Assembly: GCF_003205205.1 (NCBI RefSeq) | Contig: NZ_QJRL01000004.1 | Location: forward strand, 124,001 to 188,000 | Origin: Pseudomonas sp. LB-090624 | GTDB lineage: Bacteria; Pseudomonadota; Gammaproteobacteria; Pseudomonadales; Pseudomonadaceae | Direction of reading: 5' to 3' | DNA length: 64,000 bases | Shown: positions 17,515 through 30,734 of the stretch, piece after piece | Position numbering within the stretch: position 1 is the stretch's first letter | How the letters are laid out: every line of letters begins with the position of its first letter | Position numbers and translations under genes: made by a program | Notes under the pieces: generated by a model | The model's database searches: none | Told to the model about the DNA's origin: nothing | Seen by the model: only the letters and a program-made list of their open reading frames with translations

Positions 17515-18327
17515 ATGGCCTGTTTCGAACATGAAGGATGCGCACTGCATTACGAGGAATACGGCCAGGGCGAACCACTGGTATTGCTGCATGGGTTGGG
17601 CTCCAGTTGCCAGGATTGGGAATTGCAGGTACCCGTGTTGAGCCAGTACTACCGGGTGATCCTCATGGACATCCGCGGCCATGGCCGCTCCGACAAGCCG
17701 CGTGACGGCTACCAGATCGCTACCTTCAGTGCCGACCTGCTGGCCCTGCTCGAACACCTGCACACCGGCCCGGTGCACTTCGTTGGCCTGTCCATGGGCG
17801 GTATGGTCGGCTTCCAGTTTGCCGTCGACCACCCGCAATGGTTGCGCAGCCTGTGCATCGTCAACAGCGCCCCTGAGGTCAAGCGTCGCACCCGCAGTGA
17901 CTGGCTGTGGTGGCTCAAGCGCTGGGGCATGGCGCGCATTCTCAGTGTCGAAACCGTCGGCAAGGGGCTGGCCGAGCGGCTGTTCCCCAAACCACAGCAA
18001 GCAGACCTGCGCCAGAAGATGGCCCGGCGCTGGGCGCGCAACGACAAGCGCGCCTACCTGAAAAGCTTCGACGCCATCGTCGACTGGGGCGTACAGGAAC
18101 GCATCGGCCGCATCAACTGTCCTACGCTGGTCATCGCGGCCGACCACGATTACACCCCGATACAACTGAAACAGCGCTACGTCGCCCTGATGCCCAACGC
18201 CAGGCTGGTGGTCGTCGACGATTCCCGGCACGCTACGCCCCTCGATCAACCCGAGGTCTTCAACCAGACCCTGCTGCAGTTCCTCGCAGCCGCTTCCACC
18301 TCTCAAGGATCTTTGAGCCCATGCTGA
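17515..18327 (+). CDS. Alpha/beta-hydrolase
   Basis: 270 residues with the alpha/beta-hydrolase fold: LLHGLGSS oxyanion region, the nucleophile elbow GLSMGG, a late Asp in AADHDYTP, and the catalytic His in [11 protein letters not shown]. Similar to 3-oxoadipate enol-lactonase-like esterases, but there are no catechol genes nearby, so the substrate is unknown. Its stop overlaps the cyclophilin start (ATGCTGA), indicating translational coupling. Confidence 0.88.
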   Translation: MACFEHEGCALHYEEYGQGEPLVLLHGLGSSCQDWELQVPVLSQYYRVILMDIRGHGRSDKPRDGYQIATFSADLLALLEHLHTGPVHFVGLSMGGMVGFQFAVDHPQWLRSLCIVNSAPEVKRRTRSDWLWWLKRWGMARILSVETVGKGLAERLFPKPQQADLRQKMARRWARNDKRAYLKSFDAIVDWGVQERIGRINCPTLVIAADHDYTPIQLKQRYVALMPNARLVVVDDSRHATPLDQPEVFNQTLLQFLAAASTSQGSLSPC

Positions 18328-18878
18328 AAAAACTCCTGCTCACCGCCTGCTCGGTCGCCTTCGCCACCAGCGTGATGGCCTCCGACAAGACCCCGCACGT
18401 TCTGTTGGACACCAGCTTCGGCCAGGTCGAAATCGAACTCAACGCCGAGAAGGCGCCTGTCAGCACCAAGAATTTCCTGCAATACGTCGACAGCGGTTTC
18501 TACAACAACACCATTTTCCACCGAGTGATCCCGGGCTTCATGGTCCAGGGCGGTGGGTTCACTGACCAGATGGTGCAAAAAGATACCCAGGCCCCGATCA
18601 AGAACGAGGCCAGCAACGGGCTGCAGAACACCCGCGGCACCCTGTCGATGGCACGCACGTCCAACCCGAACTCGGCCACCAGCCAGTTCTTCATCAACGT
18701 CGCCGACAACGACTTCCTCAACCCGGGCCGCGACGCCGGTTATGCCGTGTTCGGCAAAGTGACCAAGGGCATGGAAGTGGTCGACCAGATCGTCAACTCG
18801 CCGACCACCGTCAAGAAAGGCATGCGTGATGTGCCGAGCGACCCGGTGTACATCAAGTCGGCCAAACGCATCGACTGA
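18321..18878 (+). CDS. ppiA: Periplasmic peptidyl-prolyl cis-trans isomerase, cyclophilin type
   Basis: 185 residues with a signal peptide ending near SVMA. The cyclophilin domain has the [15 protein letters not shown] active-site block, the [13 protein letters not shown] block and YAVFGKV. It assists folding of exported proteins. It is translationally coupled to the hydrolase by a 7-nt overlap and followed 64 nt later by the ABC exporter gene. Confidence 0.92.
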   Translation: MLKKLLLTACSVAFATSVMASDKTPHVLLDTSFGQVEIELNAEKAPVSTKNFLQYVDSGFYNNTIFHRVIPGFMVQGGGFTDQMVQKDTQAPIKNEASNGLQNTRGTLSMARTSNPNSATSQFFINVADNDFLNPGRDAGYAVFGKVTKGMEVVDQIVNSPTTVKKGMRDVPSDPVYIKSAKRID

Positions 18879-18942
18879 CCGCAGGCTTTCACAAGGATGT
18901 GAAACCGCCTGAGGGCCGGATGGAACAGGAGTGTCATCACCC

Positions 18943-20775
18943 ATGCTGTACCGCCGTTTCGAACAACTGATCGACATCTTTCGCGAAGCCCCCAGCGAAT
19001 CGCCACCAACGACCGTATGGCCGTTCTACCTGTACTACCTGCGCCAGGTATGGCCCAGTTTTCTTGCGCTGCTGGTGGTCGGCCTGTTCGCCTCGCTGAT
19101 CGAGGTGGCGATGTTCAGCTACCTCAGCCGCATCATCGACCTTGCACAGGGGGAGCCCAACGCCAATTTTTTCAGCCAGCACAGCGGCGAACTGCTGTGG
19201 ATGCTGGTGGTGATCCTGCTGCTGCGGCCAGTGTTCTTCGGCCTGCATGACCTGCTGGTGCACCAGACCATAAACCCGGGCATGACCAGCCTGATCCGCT
19301 GGCAAAACCACACCTACGTGCTCAAGCAGAGCCTGAACTTCTTCCAGAGCGACTTTGCCGGGCGCATTGCCCAGCGCATCATGCAGACCGGCAACTCGCT
19401 GCGCGACTCCGCTGTGCAGGCCGTGGACGCGCTATGGCATGTGCTGATCTACGCCATCACCTCGCTGGTGCTGTTTGCCGAGGCCGACTGGCGCCTGATG
19501 CTGCCGCTGCTGCTGTGGATCATTGGCTACATCGCTGCGCTCTGCTACTTCGTGCCGAGGGTGAAGGAGCGCTCGGTGATTTCTTCCGACGCCCGCTCCA
19601 AGCTCATGGGGCGAATCGTCGATGGCTACACCAACATCGCCACCCTCAAACTGTTCGCCCACACCGACTACGAGCAGCAATACGCCCGCGAAGCCATCCG
19701 CGAGCAGACCGAGAAAACCCAACTGGCTTCACGGGTGGTCACCAGCATGGACGTGGTCATCACCACCCTCAACGGCCTGCTGGTGGTCACCACCACGGGC
19801 CTGGCGCTGTGGCTGTGGAGCCAGTCGCTGATCACGGTCGGCGCCATCGCCCTGGCCACTGGCCTGGTGATCCGCATCGTCAACATGTCAGGCTGGATCA
19901 TGTGGGTGGTCAACGGCATTTTCGAGAACATCGGCATGGTCCAGGACGGCCTGCAGACCATCGCCCAGCCCGTCACCGTCACCGACCGGCCCAATGCCCC
20001 GGCACTCAAGGTCAGCCGCGGCGCAGTGCGTTTCGATGATGTCGACTTCCATTACGGCAAGGCTGCCAATGTTATCGAAGGGCTCAACCTGGACATCCGC
20101 CCTGGCGAGAAAATCGGCTTGATCGGCCCTTCCGGCGCCGGCAAGTCGACCCTGGTCAACCTGCTGCTGCGTCTGTACGACGTGCAGGGCGGGCGCATCC
20201 TGATCGACGGCCAGGACATTGCCGAGGTCAGCCAGGCAAGCTTGCGGGCGCAGATCGGCATGATCACCCAGGATACCTCGCTGCTGCACCGTTCGATTCG
20301 CGACAACCTGCTGTACGGCCGCCCCGGTGCCAGCGATGCAGAACTGCAGGAAGCCGTGCGCCGCGCACGGGCTGACGAGTTCATCCCGCAGCTTTCGGAT
20401 GCCCAGGGCCGCACCGGTTTCGATGCCCATGTAGGCGAACGTGGGGTCAAGCTGTCGGGTGGCCAGCGTCAGCGTATCGCGATTGCCCGGGTGCTGCTGA
20501 AGAACGCACCGATCCTGATCATGGACGAGGCCACCTCGGCGCTGGATTCGGAAGTGGAAGCGGCGATCCAGGAAAGCCTGGAGACGCTGATGCAGGGCAA
20601 GACGGTCATCGCCATTGCCCACCGGCTTTCCACCATTGCCCGTATGGACCGGCTGGTGGTGCTGGACAAGGGACGAATTGTCGAGAGTGGCAGCCACAGT
20701 GAGTTGCTGGAGCAGCAAGGGCTGTATGCCCGGTTGTGGCACCACCAGACCGGAGGCTTTGTCGGGGTCGACTGA
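18943..20775 (+). CDS. ABC exporter (fused membrane and ATPase domains)
   Basis: About 610 residues. Residues 1-335 form a six-helix transmembrane domain, and 365-600 an ATPase with Walker A GPSGAGKS, signature LSGGQRQRIAIAR and Walker B ILIMDEATSALD. The architecture matches MsbA/LmrA-type half-transporters that dimerise to export lipids, peptides or drugs. ATG 18943 lies 11 nt after AGGAG; a GTG at 18931 overlaps the ribosome site. Substrate unknown. Confidence 0.9.
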   Translation: MLYRRFEQLIDIFREAPSESPPTTVWPFYLYYLRQVWPSFLALLVVGLFASLIEVAMFSYLSRIIDLAQGEPNANFFSQHSGELLWMLVVILLLRPVFFGLHDLLVHQTINPGMTSLIRWQNHTYVLKQSLNFFQSDFAGRIAQRIMQTGNSLRDSAVQAVDALWHVLIYAITSLVLFAEADWRLMLPLLLWIIGYIAALCYFVPRVKERSVISSDARSKLMGRIVDGYTNIATLKLFAHTDYEQQYAREAIREQTEKTQLASRVVTSMDVVITTLNGLLVVTTTGLALWLWSQSLITVGAIALATGLVIRIVNMSGWIMWVVNGIFENIGMVQDGLQTIAQPVTVTDRPNAPALKVSRGAVRFDDVDFHYGKAANVIEGLNLDIRPGEKIGLIGPSGAGKSTLVNLLLRLYDVQGGRILIDGQDIAEVSQASLRAQIGMITQDTSLLHRSIRDNLLYGRPGASDAELQEAVRRARADEFIPQLSDAQGRTGFDAHVGERGVKLSGGQRQRIAIARVLLKNAPILIMDEATSALDSEVEAAIQESLETLMQGKTVIAIAHRLSTIARMDRLVVLDKGRIVESGSHSELLEQQGLYARLWHHQTGGFVGVD

Positions 20776-20777
20776 CG

Positions 20778-20825
20778 CCTGCACCGCCCTCTTCGCGGGC
20801 TAGACCGCGAAGAGGGCGGTGCAGG
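20778..20825. repeat. 21-bp perfect hairpin (REP type) between convergent genes
   Basis: CCTGCACCGCCCTCTTCGCGG and its exact reverse complement flank a GCTAGA loop, 2 nt after the ABC gene stop and 13 nt before the end of the convergent gene. The CTCTTCGCGG core is shared with the other P. putida-type REPs in the window. It probably ends both transcripts. Confidence 0.85.
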
Positions 20826-20838
20826 TAACACAAAATGC

Positions 20839-22023
20839 TCAGTCCCGGCGGTAGGGCAACATCCCCCGCGCCTCCTCGGCATACCCCTTGACCCCTTCCC
20901 GTTCCTGCAGCAGAAAATCCTCCACCGCCCGCCGCAACCCCGGGTGCAGCAGGTAATGCCACGACCGCGTCAACACCGGCTCGAACCCGCGGATCAACTT
21001 GTGCTCGCCCTGCGCCCCGGCATCGAAACGCTGGTAACCCTCGGCAATGGCAAAGTCCATACCCTGGTAGAAACACGTCTCGAAATGCAGCCGGTCGAAC
21101 TCATCCAGGCAACCCCAGTAGCGGCCAAACAGGCTGTCGCCACCCACCAGGCTCAAGGCCATGGCCACATTTCGCCCACCCTGGCGGGCCATCACCACGC
21201 GCACCGCCTGGGGCATGCGCTCGGCCAGCAGGCTGAAAAATTCGCGCGTCAGGTAGGGGGCCCGACGGCGCACCGCATAGGTGTTGGCATAGCACAGAAA
21301 GACAAAATCCCACTGTGCCTCGTCCAGTTCATCACCGCGGTACCAGCGGAAGTCGATACCCTGCCCCGCCACCTGCTCGCGCTCCTTGCGCATCTGCTTG
21401 CGCTTGCGCGAGCTAAGGCTGTCGAGAAAGTCCTGGAAATCGCGGTACCCCCGGTTTTGCCAGTGAAACTGGCAACCCAGGCGCTCCATCCAACCAGGCA
21501 GGCCCGCCAACTGCGCGTCCAACGCCGGGTCGGTGAAATTGATGTGCGCGCCGGAAAGCCCACCCTTGCCCAGGTACTCCGGCAGAGCCTGCAGCATCAA
21601 CAAACCGTCAGCCGGATCGGTCGCCAGCAGCCGTGGGCCGCTGACCGGGCTGAACGGTACAGCGCCAAGCAGTTTGGGGTAGTAGGCGATGCCGGCCCGC
21701 TCACAGGCATCGGCCCAGCCATGATCGAACACATATTCGCCATATGAGTGCCACTTGCGGTACGCCGGCAACAGTGCCCGTACCTGCCCGTCACGCTCCA
21801 GCACCAAGTGCTCGGCGGCCCAGCCGGTGTTGCGCTGCACGCTACCGCTGTCTTCCATCGCGCTGAGGAAGGCATGGCACAGGAACGGTTGGCCCGCCGG
21901 CACCAGGGCATCCCAGGTGGCCGCCGGAAGATCACGCAAATGGGCAAGGCTGTACAGGCTGGTCACGGTTTTGGCTCGCGGTCGGAAGGCCTTCAGTATC
22001 ACCAAGTAATGCCCGTCACTCAA
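20839..22023 (-). CDS. GNAT-like protein of the DUF482/FemAB-type family
   Basis: Up to 394 residues, matching the DUF482 (PF04339) family of GNAT/FemAB-fold proteins suggested to act in peptidoglycan or cell-envelope acylation. Recognisable blocks are SSRKRKQMRKEREQV, YANTYAVR and RFDAGAQGEHKLIRGF. The first codon at 22023 is TTG with only a distant AAGGA; a GTG at 21966 (VTSLYSLAHLRDLP) would give about 375 residues and a more family-like N-terminus. The stop is certain, the start is not. Function unproven. Confidence 0.8.
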   Translation of the reverse strand: MSDGHYLVILKAFRPRAKTVTSLYSLAHLRDLPAATWDALVPAGQPFLCHAFLSAMEDSGSVQRNTGWAAEHLVLERDGQVRALLPAYRKWHSYGEYVFDHGWADACERAGIAYYPKLLGAVPFSPVSGPRLLATDPADGLLMLQALPEYLGKGGLSGAHINFTDPALDAQLAGLPGWMERLGCQFHWQNRGYRDFQDFLDSLSSRKRKQMRKEREQVAGQGIDFRWYRGDELDEAQWDFVFLCYANTYAVRRRAPYLTREFFSLLAERMPQAVRVVMARQGGRNVAMALSLVGGDSLFGRYWGCLDEFDRLHFETCFYQGMDFAIAEGYQRFDAGAQGEHKLIRGFEPVLTRSWHYLLHPGLRRAVEDFLLQEREGVKGYAEEARGMLPYRRD

Positions 22024-22228
22024 ATGACGAACGCCAGGCTGATCCTTTTATTCTCAATTACTTAACAACAGTGCCACTAATTAGACATTAATCTGTCATT
22101 GGCCCCCGCAATACTTGCGCCTGTTTTCCGGAACCCAAGAACCTGTCTATTCAGGCCCTTTCCGAAGACATGCCAACGCAGGGGCAGGCGCTTGAGCCTC
22201 CCCCATTTTTTTCAGTAGGGAGATCTTT

Positions 22229-23473
22229 ATGCGTCTTGTTTCTACACTTACCGGAGTGAGCCTCACCGGCATGATGCTGGCTCTGAGTGCCCCGGCCAGT
22301 GCTGCTGTCGACGCCAAGCTGCTCGAAATGCTCCGCGCCAATGGCTCGATCAACCAGGCGCAGTACAACGAACTGCAGGGCGACCTGGCAAAAGAAACCA
22401 AGGAAAAGGCCGACCAGAAAGCTCAGTCCGAACGTATGAGCTCCTTTGAACAAAAAGTGGCATGGGCCGCCAAGACCCAGATCAAGGGTGACGTGCGCCT
22501 GCGCTACGAAGACGTCAACGTCGACGACCCGAACAGCAGCAGCGGCAACCAGGACCGCCAGCGAGTGCGTGCCCGTGTCGGCTTCTACAGCGAGATCAAC
22601 CCGCAGGTCGACGCTGGCGTTCGTATAGCGACTGGCAGCAGTGCCGACCGCCGCTCGACCAACCAGAGCCTCGACAACTACTTCGACAAGAAGTCGCTGT
22701 GGGTCGACCTGGCCTACCTCGACTGGCACCCTACTGCAGTGCCTAACCTGCACCTGATTGGCGGCAAGATGCCACAGCCTTGGGTAAGCATGGGCGACAT
22801 CATCTGGGATAGTGACATCAACCCGGAAGGCGTGGCTGCCACTTACAAGGCTGACCTGGGCGGAACCGAAGTCTTTGCCAGCGCCGGTCAGTACACCTTG
22901 AAGGACAACGTCGATGGTGATGGTGTCCAGTACAAGCACGATGCGCAGGTTTACCACGGCCAGCTGGGCGCCAAGTTCACCCCGGCTGATGTGCTCAAGC
23001 TCACCGTGGGTGCCAGCATTTATGGTTATGACAACGACAAGGAAGCGACCATCCTGCAGTCGTTCGGCAACACCACCAACGAGTTCAATCTGGTGGAAGG
23101 CTTTGGCCAGATCGACTTCACCGGCTTTGCCATTCCATTGTCGGCGTATGGTCAGTATGTAAAGAATACCGAGAGCACCGATGGCGAAGATCAGGCCTGG
23201 CTGGCCGGCTTGAAAACCAAAGTGGGCGCCTGGAGCCTGGATTACAACTACCGCGATGTGCAGCGTAATGCGGTGGTCAGCCTGTTCACCGATTCGGACT
23301 TTGGCAACGGCTTCACCGGCTCGCGTGGTCACAAGTTCAAGGTCGGTTACGAGATCGACAAGAACTTCTCCCTGGGTGCTGCCTACCTAATGGCCAAGAC
23401 CGACCTGTCGCAGCTGCCGAACAGCAATGCTGACGTAGACACCCTGCAGGTAGACCTGGAAGCCAAGTTCTAA
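22229..23473 (+). CDS. Outer-membrane porin, Porin_5-like
   Basis: 414 residues: a signal peptide (to about ASA24), then a short helical segment rich in Lys/Glu/Gln (residues about 25-75, possibly a periplasmic coiled coil), then a beta-barrel beginning TQIKGDVRLRYEDVNVDD and ending VDLEAKF with terminal Phe. This is the putative porin family PF16930. A strong terminator follows. The substrate is unknown. Confidence 0.85.
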   Translation: MRLVSTLTGVSLTGMMLALSAPASAAVDAKLLEMLRANGSINQAQYNELQGDLAKETKEKADQKAQSERMSSFEQKVAWAAKTQIKGDVRLRYEDVNVDDPNSSSGNQDRQRVRARVGFYSEINPQVDAGVRIATGSSADRRSTNQSLDNYFDKKSLWVDLAYLDWHPTAVPNLHLIGGKMPQPWVSMGDIIWDSDINPEGVAATYKADLGGTEVFASAGQYTLKDNVDGDGVQYKHDAQVYHGQLGAKFTPADVLKLTVGASIYGYDNDKEATILQSFGNTTNEFNLVEGFGQIDFTGFAIPLSAYGQYVKNTESTDGEDQAWLAGLKTKVGAWSLDYNYRDVQRNAVVSLFTDSDFGNGFTGSRGHKFKVGYEIDKNFSLGAAYLMAKTDLSQLPNSNADVDTLQVDLEAKF

Positions 23474-23501
23474 GCACCACCCTCCTCAGCTTCACGGTGA
23501 A

Positions 23502-23542
23502 GCGGGAAATGCCGACCCCATCCGGCGTTTCCCGCTTTTTTT
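23502..23542 (+). terminator. Rho-independent terminator of the porin gene
   Basis: GCGGGAAATGCCG pairs with CGGCGTTTCCCGC (13 bp, one G-U) and is followed by seven T, 29 nt after the stop. Confidence 0.92.
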
Positions 23543-23558
23543 GCCTGTGTGAAATGCG

Positions 23559-23594
23559 CCGGCCCCTTCGCGGCTAAACACGCGAAGGGGCCGG
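23559..23594. repeat. REP-type hairpin
   Basis: CCGGCCCCTTCGCG and CGCGAAGGGGCCGG form a perfect 14-bp stem with an 8-nt loop, between convergent genes. Confidence 0.85.
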
Positions 23595-23611
23595 AACAGG
23601 CTGCTGGTCAA

Positions 23612-24733
23612 TCAGCGCTTGCGCAGAATCACGCTACCAATCGAATACCCCGCCCCAAACGAGCTCAACACGCCCAGCGAGCCCTCGGCCAGGTCGTCCT
23701 GATACAGGTGGAAGGCAATCACCGAGCCGGCCGAACTGGTGTTGGCATAACGGTCGAGGATCACCGGTGCGTCTTCCTCGGCCACGTCACGCCCCAGCAG
23801 CTTCTTGACGATCAGGTGGTTCATGCTGAGGTTGGCCTGGTGCAGCCAGAAGCGCTTCACATCGCTCGGCTGCAGGTTGTTTTCCTGCAGGTGCTCGCCG
23901 ATCAGCTCGGCCACTTTAGGGCACACTTCGCGGAACACCTTGCGGCCCTCCTGGATGAACAGCTTGTCTGCTGCCCCTTCGCCCTCTTCCGCCGCACGGT
24001 TGAGAAAGCCGAAATTGTTGCGGATGTTGTTGGAGAACTCGGTCCACAGTTTGCTGCTGACGATGTCGAACTGGTGCGCCGAAGTGGCCTTGTCCGCGCG
24101 CTCGAGCAATACCGCAGTGGCAGCATCACCAAAGATGAAGTGGCTGTCGCGGTCACGGAAGTTCAGGTGGCCGGTGCACACCTCCGGGTTGACCATCAGC
24201 ACTGCGCGCGCCTGGCCCAGGGCCACGCTGTTGGCAGCGGTCTGAATACCGAAGGTGGCCGAAGAGCACGCCACGTTCATGTCGAAGGCAAACCCCTGGA
24301 TACCCAGCGCCTGTTGCACCTCGATGGCAATCGCGGGGTACGGGCGCTGCAGGTTGGAGCAGGCGACGATCACCCCGTCGACATCGGCAGCGCTGCGGCC
24401 TGCGCGCTCCAGCGCCTGGCGGGCAGCTGCCACAGCCATTTCGCAGAGCACTGACGGTTCGTCGTTGCTGCGCTCAGGCAAGCGCGGCTTCATGCGCTGG
24501 GGGTCGAGGATGCCGGCCTTGTCCATGACGAAACGGCTCTTGATGCCCGAGGCCTTTTCGATGAACGCCGCGTCGGAAACGGGGGCTGCTTCGATTTCAC
24601 CACGCTCGATAGCGGCGGCATTGTCCTGGTTGTATTGCTCGGACCAGGCATTGAAGGAGGCCACCAGTTCTTCGTTGGAAATGCTCTGGGCCGGGGTATA
24701 CAGGCCGGTGCCGCTGATCACGACATTATGCAC
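23612..24733 (-). CDS. Beta-ketoacyl-ACP synthase III-like enzyme
   Basis: 373 residues of the FabH/KASIII family, which condenses an acyl-CoA with malonyl-ACP. The catalytic triad is visible: Cys in NVACSSATFG, His in WLHQANLSMNHL, Asn in ANTSSAGS. It is longer than housekeeping FabH (about 320) and resembles the P. aeruginosa PA3286 type that feeds medium-chain acyl-CoA from beta-oxidation into fatty acid synthesis; this comparison is from memory. The start is GTG 24733 with AGAGGA 7 nt upstream. Confidence 0.85.
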   Translation of the reverse strand: MHNVVISGTGLYTPAQSISNEELVASFNAWSEQYNQDNAAAIERGEIEAAPVSDAAFIEKASGIKSRFVMDKAGILDPQRMKPRLPERSNDEPSVLCEMAVAAARQALERAGRSAADVDGVIVACSNLQRPYPAIAIEVQQALGIQGFAFDMNVACSSATFGIQTAANSVALGQARAVLMVNPEVCTGHLNFRDRDSHFIFGDAATAVLLERADKATSAHQFDIVSSKLWTEFSNNIRNNFGFLNRAAEEGEGAADKLFIQEGRKVFREVCPKVAELIGEHLQENNLQPSDVKRFWLHQANLSMNHLIVKKLLGRDVAEEDAPVILDRYANTSSAGSVIAFHLYQDDLAEGSLGVLSSFGAGYSIGSVILRKR

Positions 24734-24840
24734 GGTCGTTCCTCTGGTCAAAGGCCATCGCCACGGGGCGCTGGCTGGGAATATGACAGGATAATGGCAC
24801 TTTAGTGCCAGTTTCGGGGCGTACTCCCGAACCCTGTGGA

Positions 24841-24874
24841 GCGGGCTTCCCCGCGAAGGGCCGCACAGCGGCCC
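24841..24874 (-). terminator. Hairpins downstream of hrpA
   Basis: GGGCCGC-ACA-GCGGCCC (24858-24874) and GCGGG-CTTC-CCCGC just beside it lie within 70 nt after the hrpA stop. No long T-tract follows. Termination is likely but unproven; the sequences also resemble REP halves. Confidence 0.5.
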
Positions 24875-24908
24875 CAAACTCACTGAAGTGTGCCACAAAT
24901 CAAGGAAG

Positions 24909-28814
<3,906 letters not shown>

Positions 28815-28901
28815 GGGGCTTTTTAGTGATGCAGGTGAGCCTGCTTTTTCATGATCGGCATTCGAAGGATGCGCGATTGTCGCAGATTTGCCGGTTCTCT
28901 G

Positions 28902-29013
28902 CTGCCAGTACCGGCCACTTCGCGGGTGAGCCCGCTCGCCCAGGCGCTTCACAGAGCTCAGCCGTGAGGCCATCCTGCGGGGGCGGGTTCACCCGCGAAG
29001 AGGCCGGCAGCAG
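28902..29013. repeat. Pair of inverted REP elements
   Basis: CTGCCAGTACCGGCCACTTCGCGGGTGAGCCCGC-type sequence (28902-28935) is roughly the reverse complement of 28983-29013 (GCGGGTTCACCCGCGAAGAGGCCGG...). Each half is also palindromic around CGCGGGT/ACCCGCG. It is a typical Pseudomonas REP doublet in the hrpA upstream region. Confidence 0.8.
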
Positions 29014-29098
29014 TGACACAAATGTTTAGCCACGTGCGATGTGAAGGTTGCCATTCACTGCTTTAATCAACCTTACGCCGCATGTGAGTATCGAAGGC

Positions 29099-29263
29099 AT
29101 GACTCCCACCCAGCCCATCGCCCCTCCGTCGTCGCGCCCTTCGCTCCCGAAGGCCCGCAGCCGTGCCGGGGAAAATCCGCTGGTGCACATCATCCTCGCC
29201 TTCTGGGCCTTGTGGCATTGCCGCCACGCGCGCCCACCGGACACTTCGCTCACGCCATTGTGA
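29099..29263 (+). CDS. Possible small protein upstream of the glutamine synthetase gene
   Basis: An ATG at 29099 opens a 54-codon frame. It begins MTPTQPIAPPSSRPSLPKAR and has a single hydrophobic stretch VHIILAFWALWHCRHA that could be one membrane segment. No strong ribosome site is visible. It could be a real small membrane peptide or chance; the amphipathic-then-hydrophobic layout is the only support. Confidence 0.35.
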   Translation: MTPTQPIAPPSSRPSLPKARSRAGENPLVHIILAFWALWHCRHARPPDTSLTPL

Positions 29264-29345
29264 ACAAACCCGGCCAGCGTCTGGCCGTTTGACTCAGCTG
29301 GGCCGCCTGTTTACGCGGCCCTGCGCAGCCGTGAGCGAATCGATC

Positions 29346-30710
29346 ATGCACTTTGCACCCGTAGAACACGCCAGCCGTTTCCTGGCCGACAACCCAGATA
29401 TCGAGCTGTTCGAGCTGTTCATCCTCGACGCCAATGGCGTACCCCGCGGCAAACTGCTGCACCGCGACGAACTGCTGGCGGTGTACCAGACCGGCCGACC
29501 GCTGCCCAGCACCATCCTCGGCCTGACCCTGAACGGCGACGATGTGGAAAATTCTGGGCTGGTCTGGGACGTGGGCGATATCGACTGCCGCGCCTACCCG
29601 CTTGAAGGCAGCCTTGTACGCCTGCCCTGGCGCCGGGTGCCGACCGCCGCCGTGCAGGTAAGCATGCACCCGAGCGAGGGCCTGCCGGCCAGCATCGCCG
29701 ACCCGCGCCACGTGCTGCTGCGCACCATCGAGGCACTGAACGCCGACGGCTACTACCCGGTAATGGCCTGCGAGCTGGAGTTCTACCTGCTCGACCAGCA
29801 GCGCGATGCCCAGGGCCGCCCGCAACCGGCGCTGGACAACGATGGCGGCCGCCCACGCAGCACCCAGGTCTATGGCCTGCGCGAGCTGGAGCAGATCGAG
29901 CCGTTCCTCGCCGACCTGTACGCTGCCTGCAAGGCCCAAGGCATCCCGGCACGCACGGCGATTTCCGAATACGCCCCGGGCCAGGTGGAAATCACCCTGG
30001 AGCACGGCGATGCGCTGCAGGCAATGGACCAGGCGGTGCGCTACAAGCGTCTGGTCAAAGGCGTGGCCCATGCCCACGGCATGCAGGCCTGCTTCATGGC
30101 CAAGCCGTTCGCACAGTTGGCCGGCACCGGCATGCACATGCACCTGAGCCTGGCCGACAACGCCGGCAACAACCTGTTCGCCAGCGACGACAAGGCCGGC
30201 ACGCCCCTGCTACGCCAGGCGGTGGCCGGCATGTTGCGGCACTTGCGCGAGTCGCTGTTGCTATTCTGCCCCAACGCCAACTCGTTCCGTCGCTTCCAGG
30301 CCAACAGTTATGCGCCACTGGCGCCGACCTGGGGCGTCGATAACCGCACCGTGAGCCTGCGCGTACCGGGCGGGCCGGCCAACAGCCGGCATGTGGAGCA
30401 CCGCATCTGCGGCGCCGACGCCAACCCCTACCTGGCTGCTGCGGCGATCCTTGCCGCCAGCCACCGTGGCATCCGCGAACAGCTGGACCCGGGCGCACCG
30501 GTCGAAGGCAATGGCTATGCCCAGGCCACCGAACACCTGCCCACCGACTGGCTGACCGCCCTCGACGCCCTGCAGCATTCGCACTGGGCCCGCGAGGCAT
30601 TGGGCGAGGACTTCCTTGGCGTGTACCTGAAGGTCAAGCGCGCCGAGTACCGCCAGTTCATGGCCGAAGTCAGCGAACAGGACTGGCGCTGGTACCTGCA
30701 CCAGGCCTGA
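29346..30710 (+). CDS. Glutamine synthetase family: gamma-glutamylpolyamine synthetase (PauA-like)
   Basis: 454 residues of the GlnA fold of the PuuA/PauA branch: ATP-dependent joining of glutamate to a polyamine, the first step of gamma-glutamylated polyamine breakdown. Visible blocks are ACELEFYLLD, GTGMHMHLSLADNAG, the ATP-binding ANSFRRFQANSYAPLAPTWG, and NRTVSLRVPGG followed by VEHRICGADANPYLAAA. A GTG at 29331 is a possible earlier start. It is followed 24 nt later by a FAD oxidase, as in the P. aeruginosa pauA3-pauB2 pair (recalled). The exact amine cannot be read. Confidence 0.85.
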   Translation: MHFAPVEHASRFLADNPDIELFELFILDANGVPRGKLLHRDELLAVYQTGRPLPSTILGLTLNGDDVENSGLVWDVGDIDCRAYPLEGSLVRLPWRRVPTAAVQVSMHPSEGLPASIADPRHVLLRTIEALNADGYYPVMACELEFYLLDQQRDAQGRPQPALDNDGGRPRSTQVYGLRELEQIEPFLADLYAACKAQGIPARTAISEYAPGQVEITLEHGDALQAMDQAVRYKRLVKGVAHAHGMQACFMAKPFAQLAGTGMHMHLSLADNAGNNLFASDDKAGTPLLRQAVAGMLRHLRESLLLFCPNANSFRRFQANSYAPLAPTWGVDNRTVSLRVPGGPANSRHVEHRICGADANPYLAAAAILAASHRGIREQLDPGAPVEGNGYAQATEHLPTDWLTALDALQHSHWAREALGEDFLGVYLKVKRAEYRQFMAEVSEQDWRWYLHQA

Positions 30711-30734
30711 GCCCCTACAAAACAAGGAACACCC

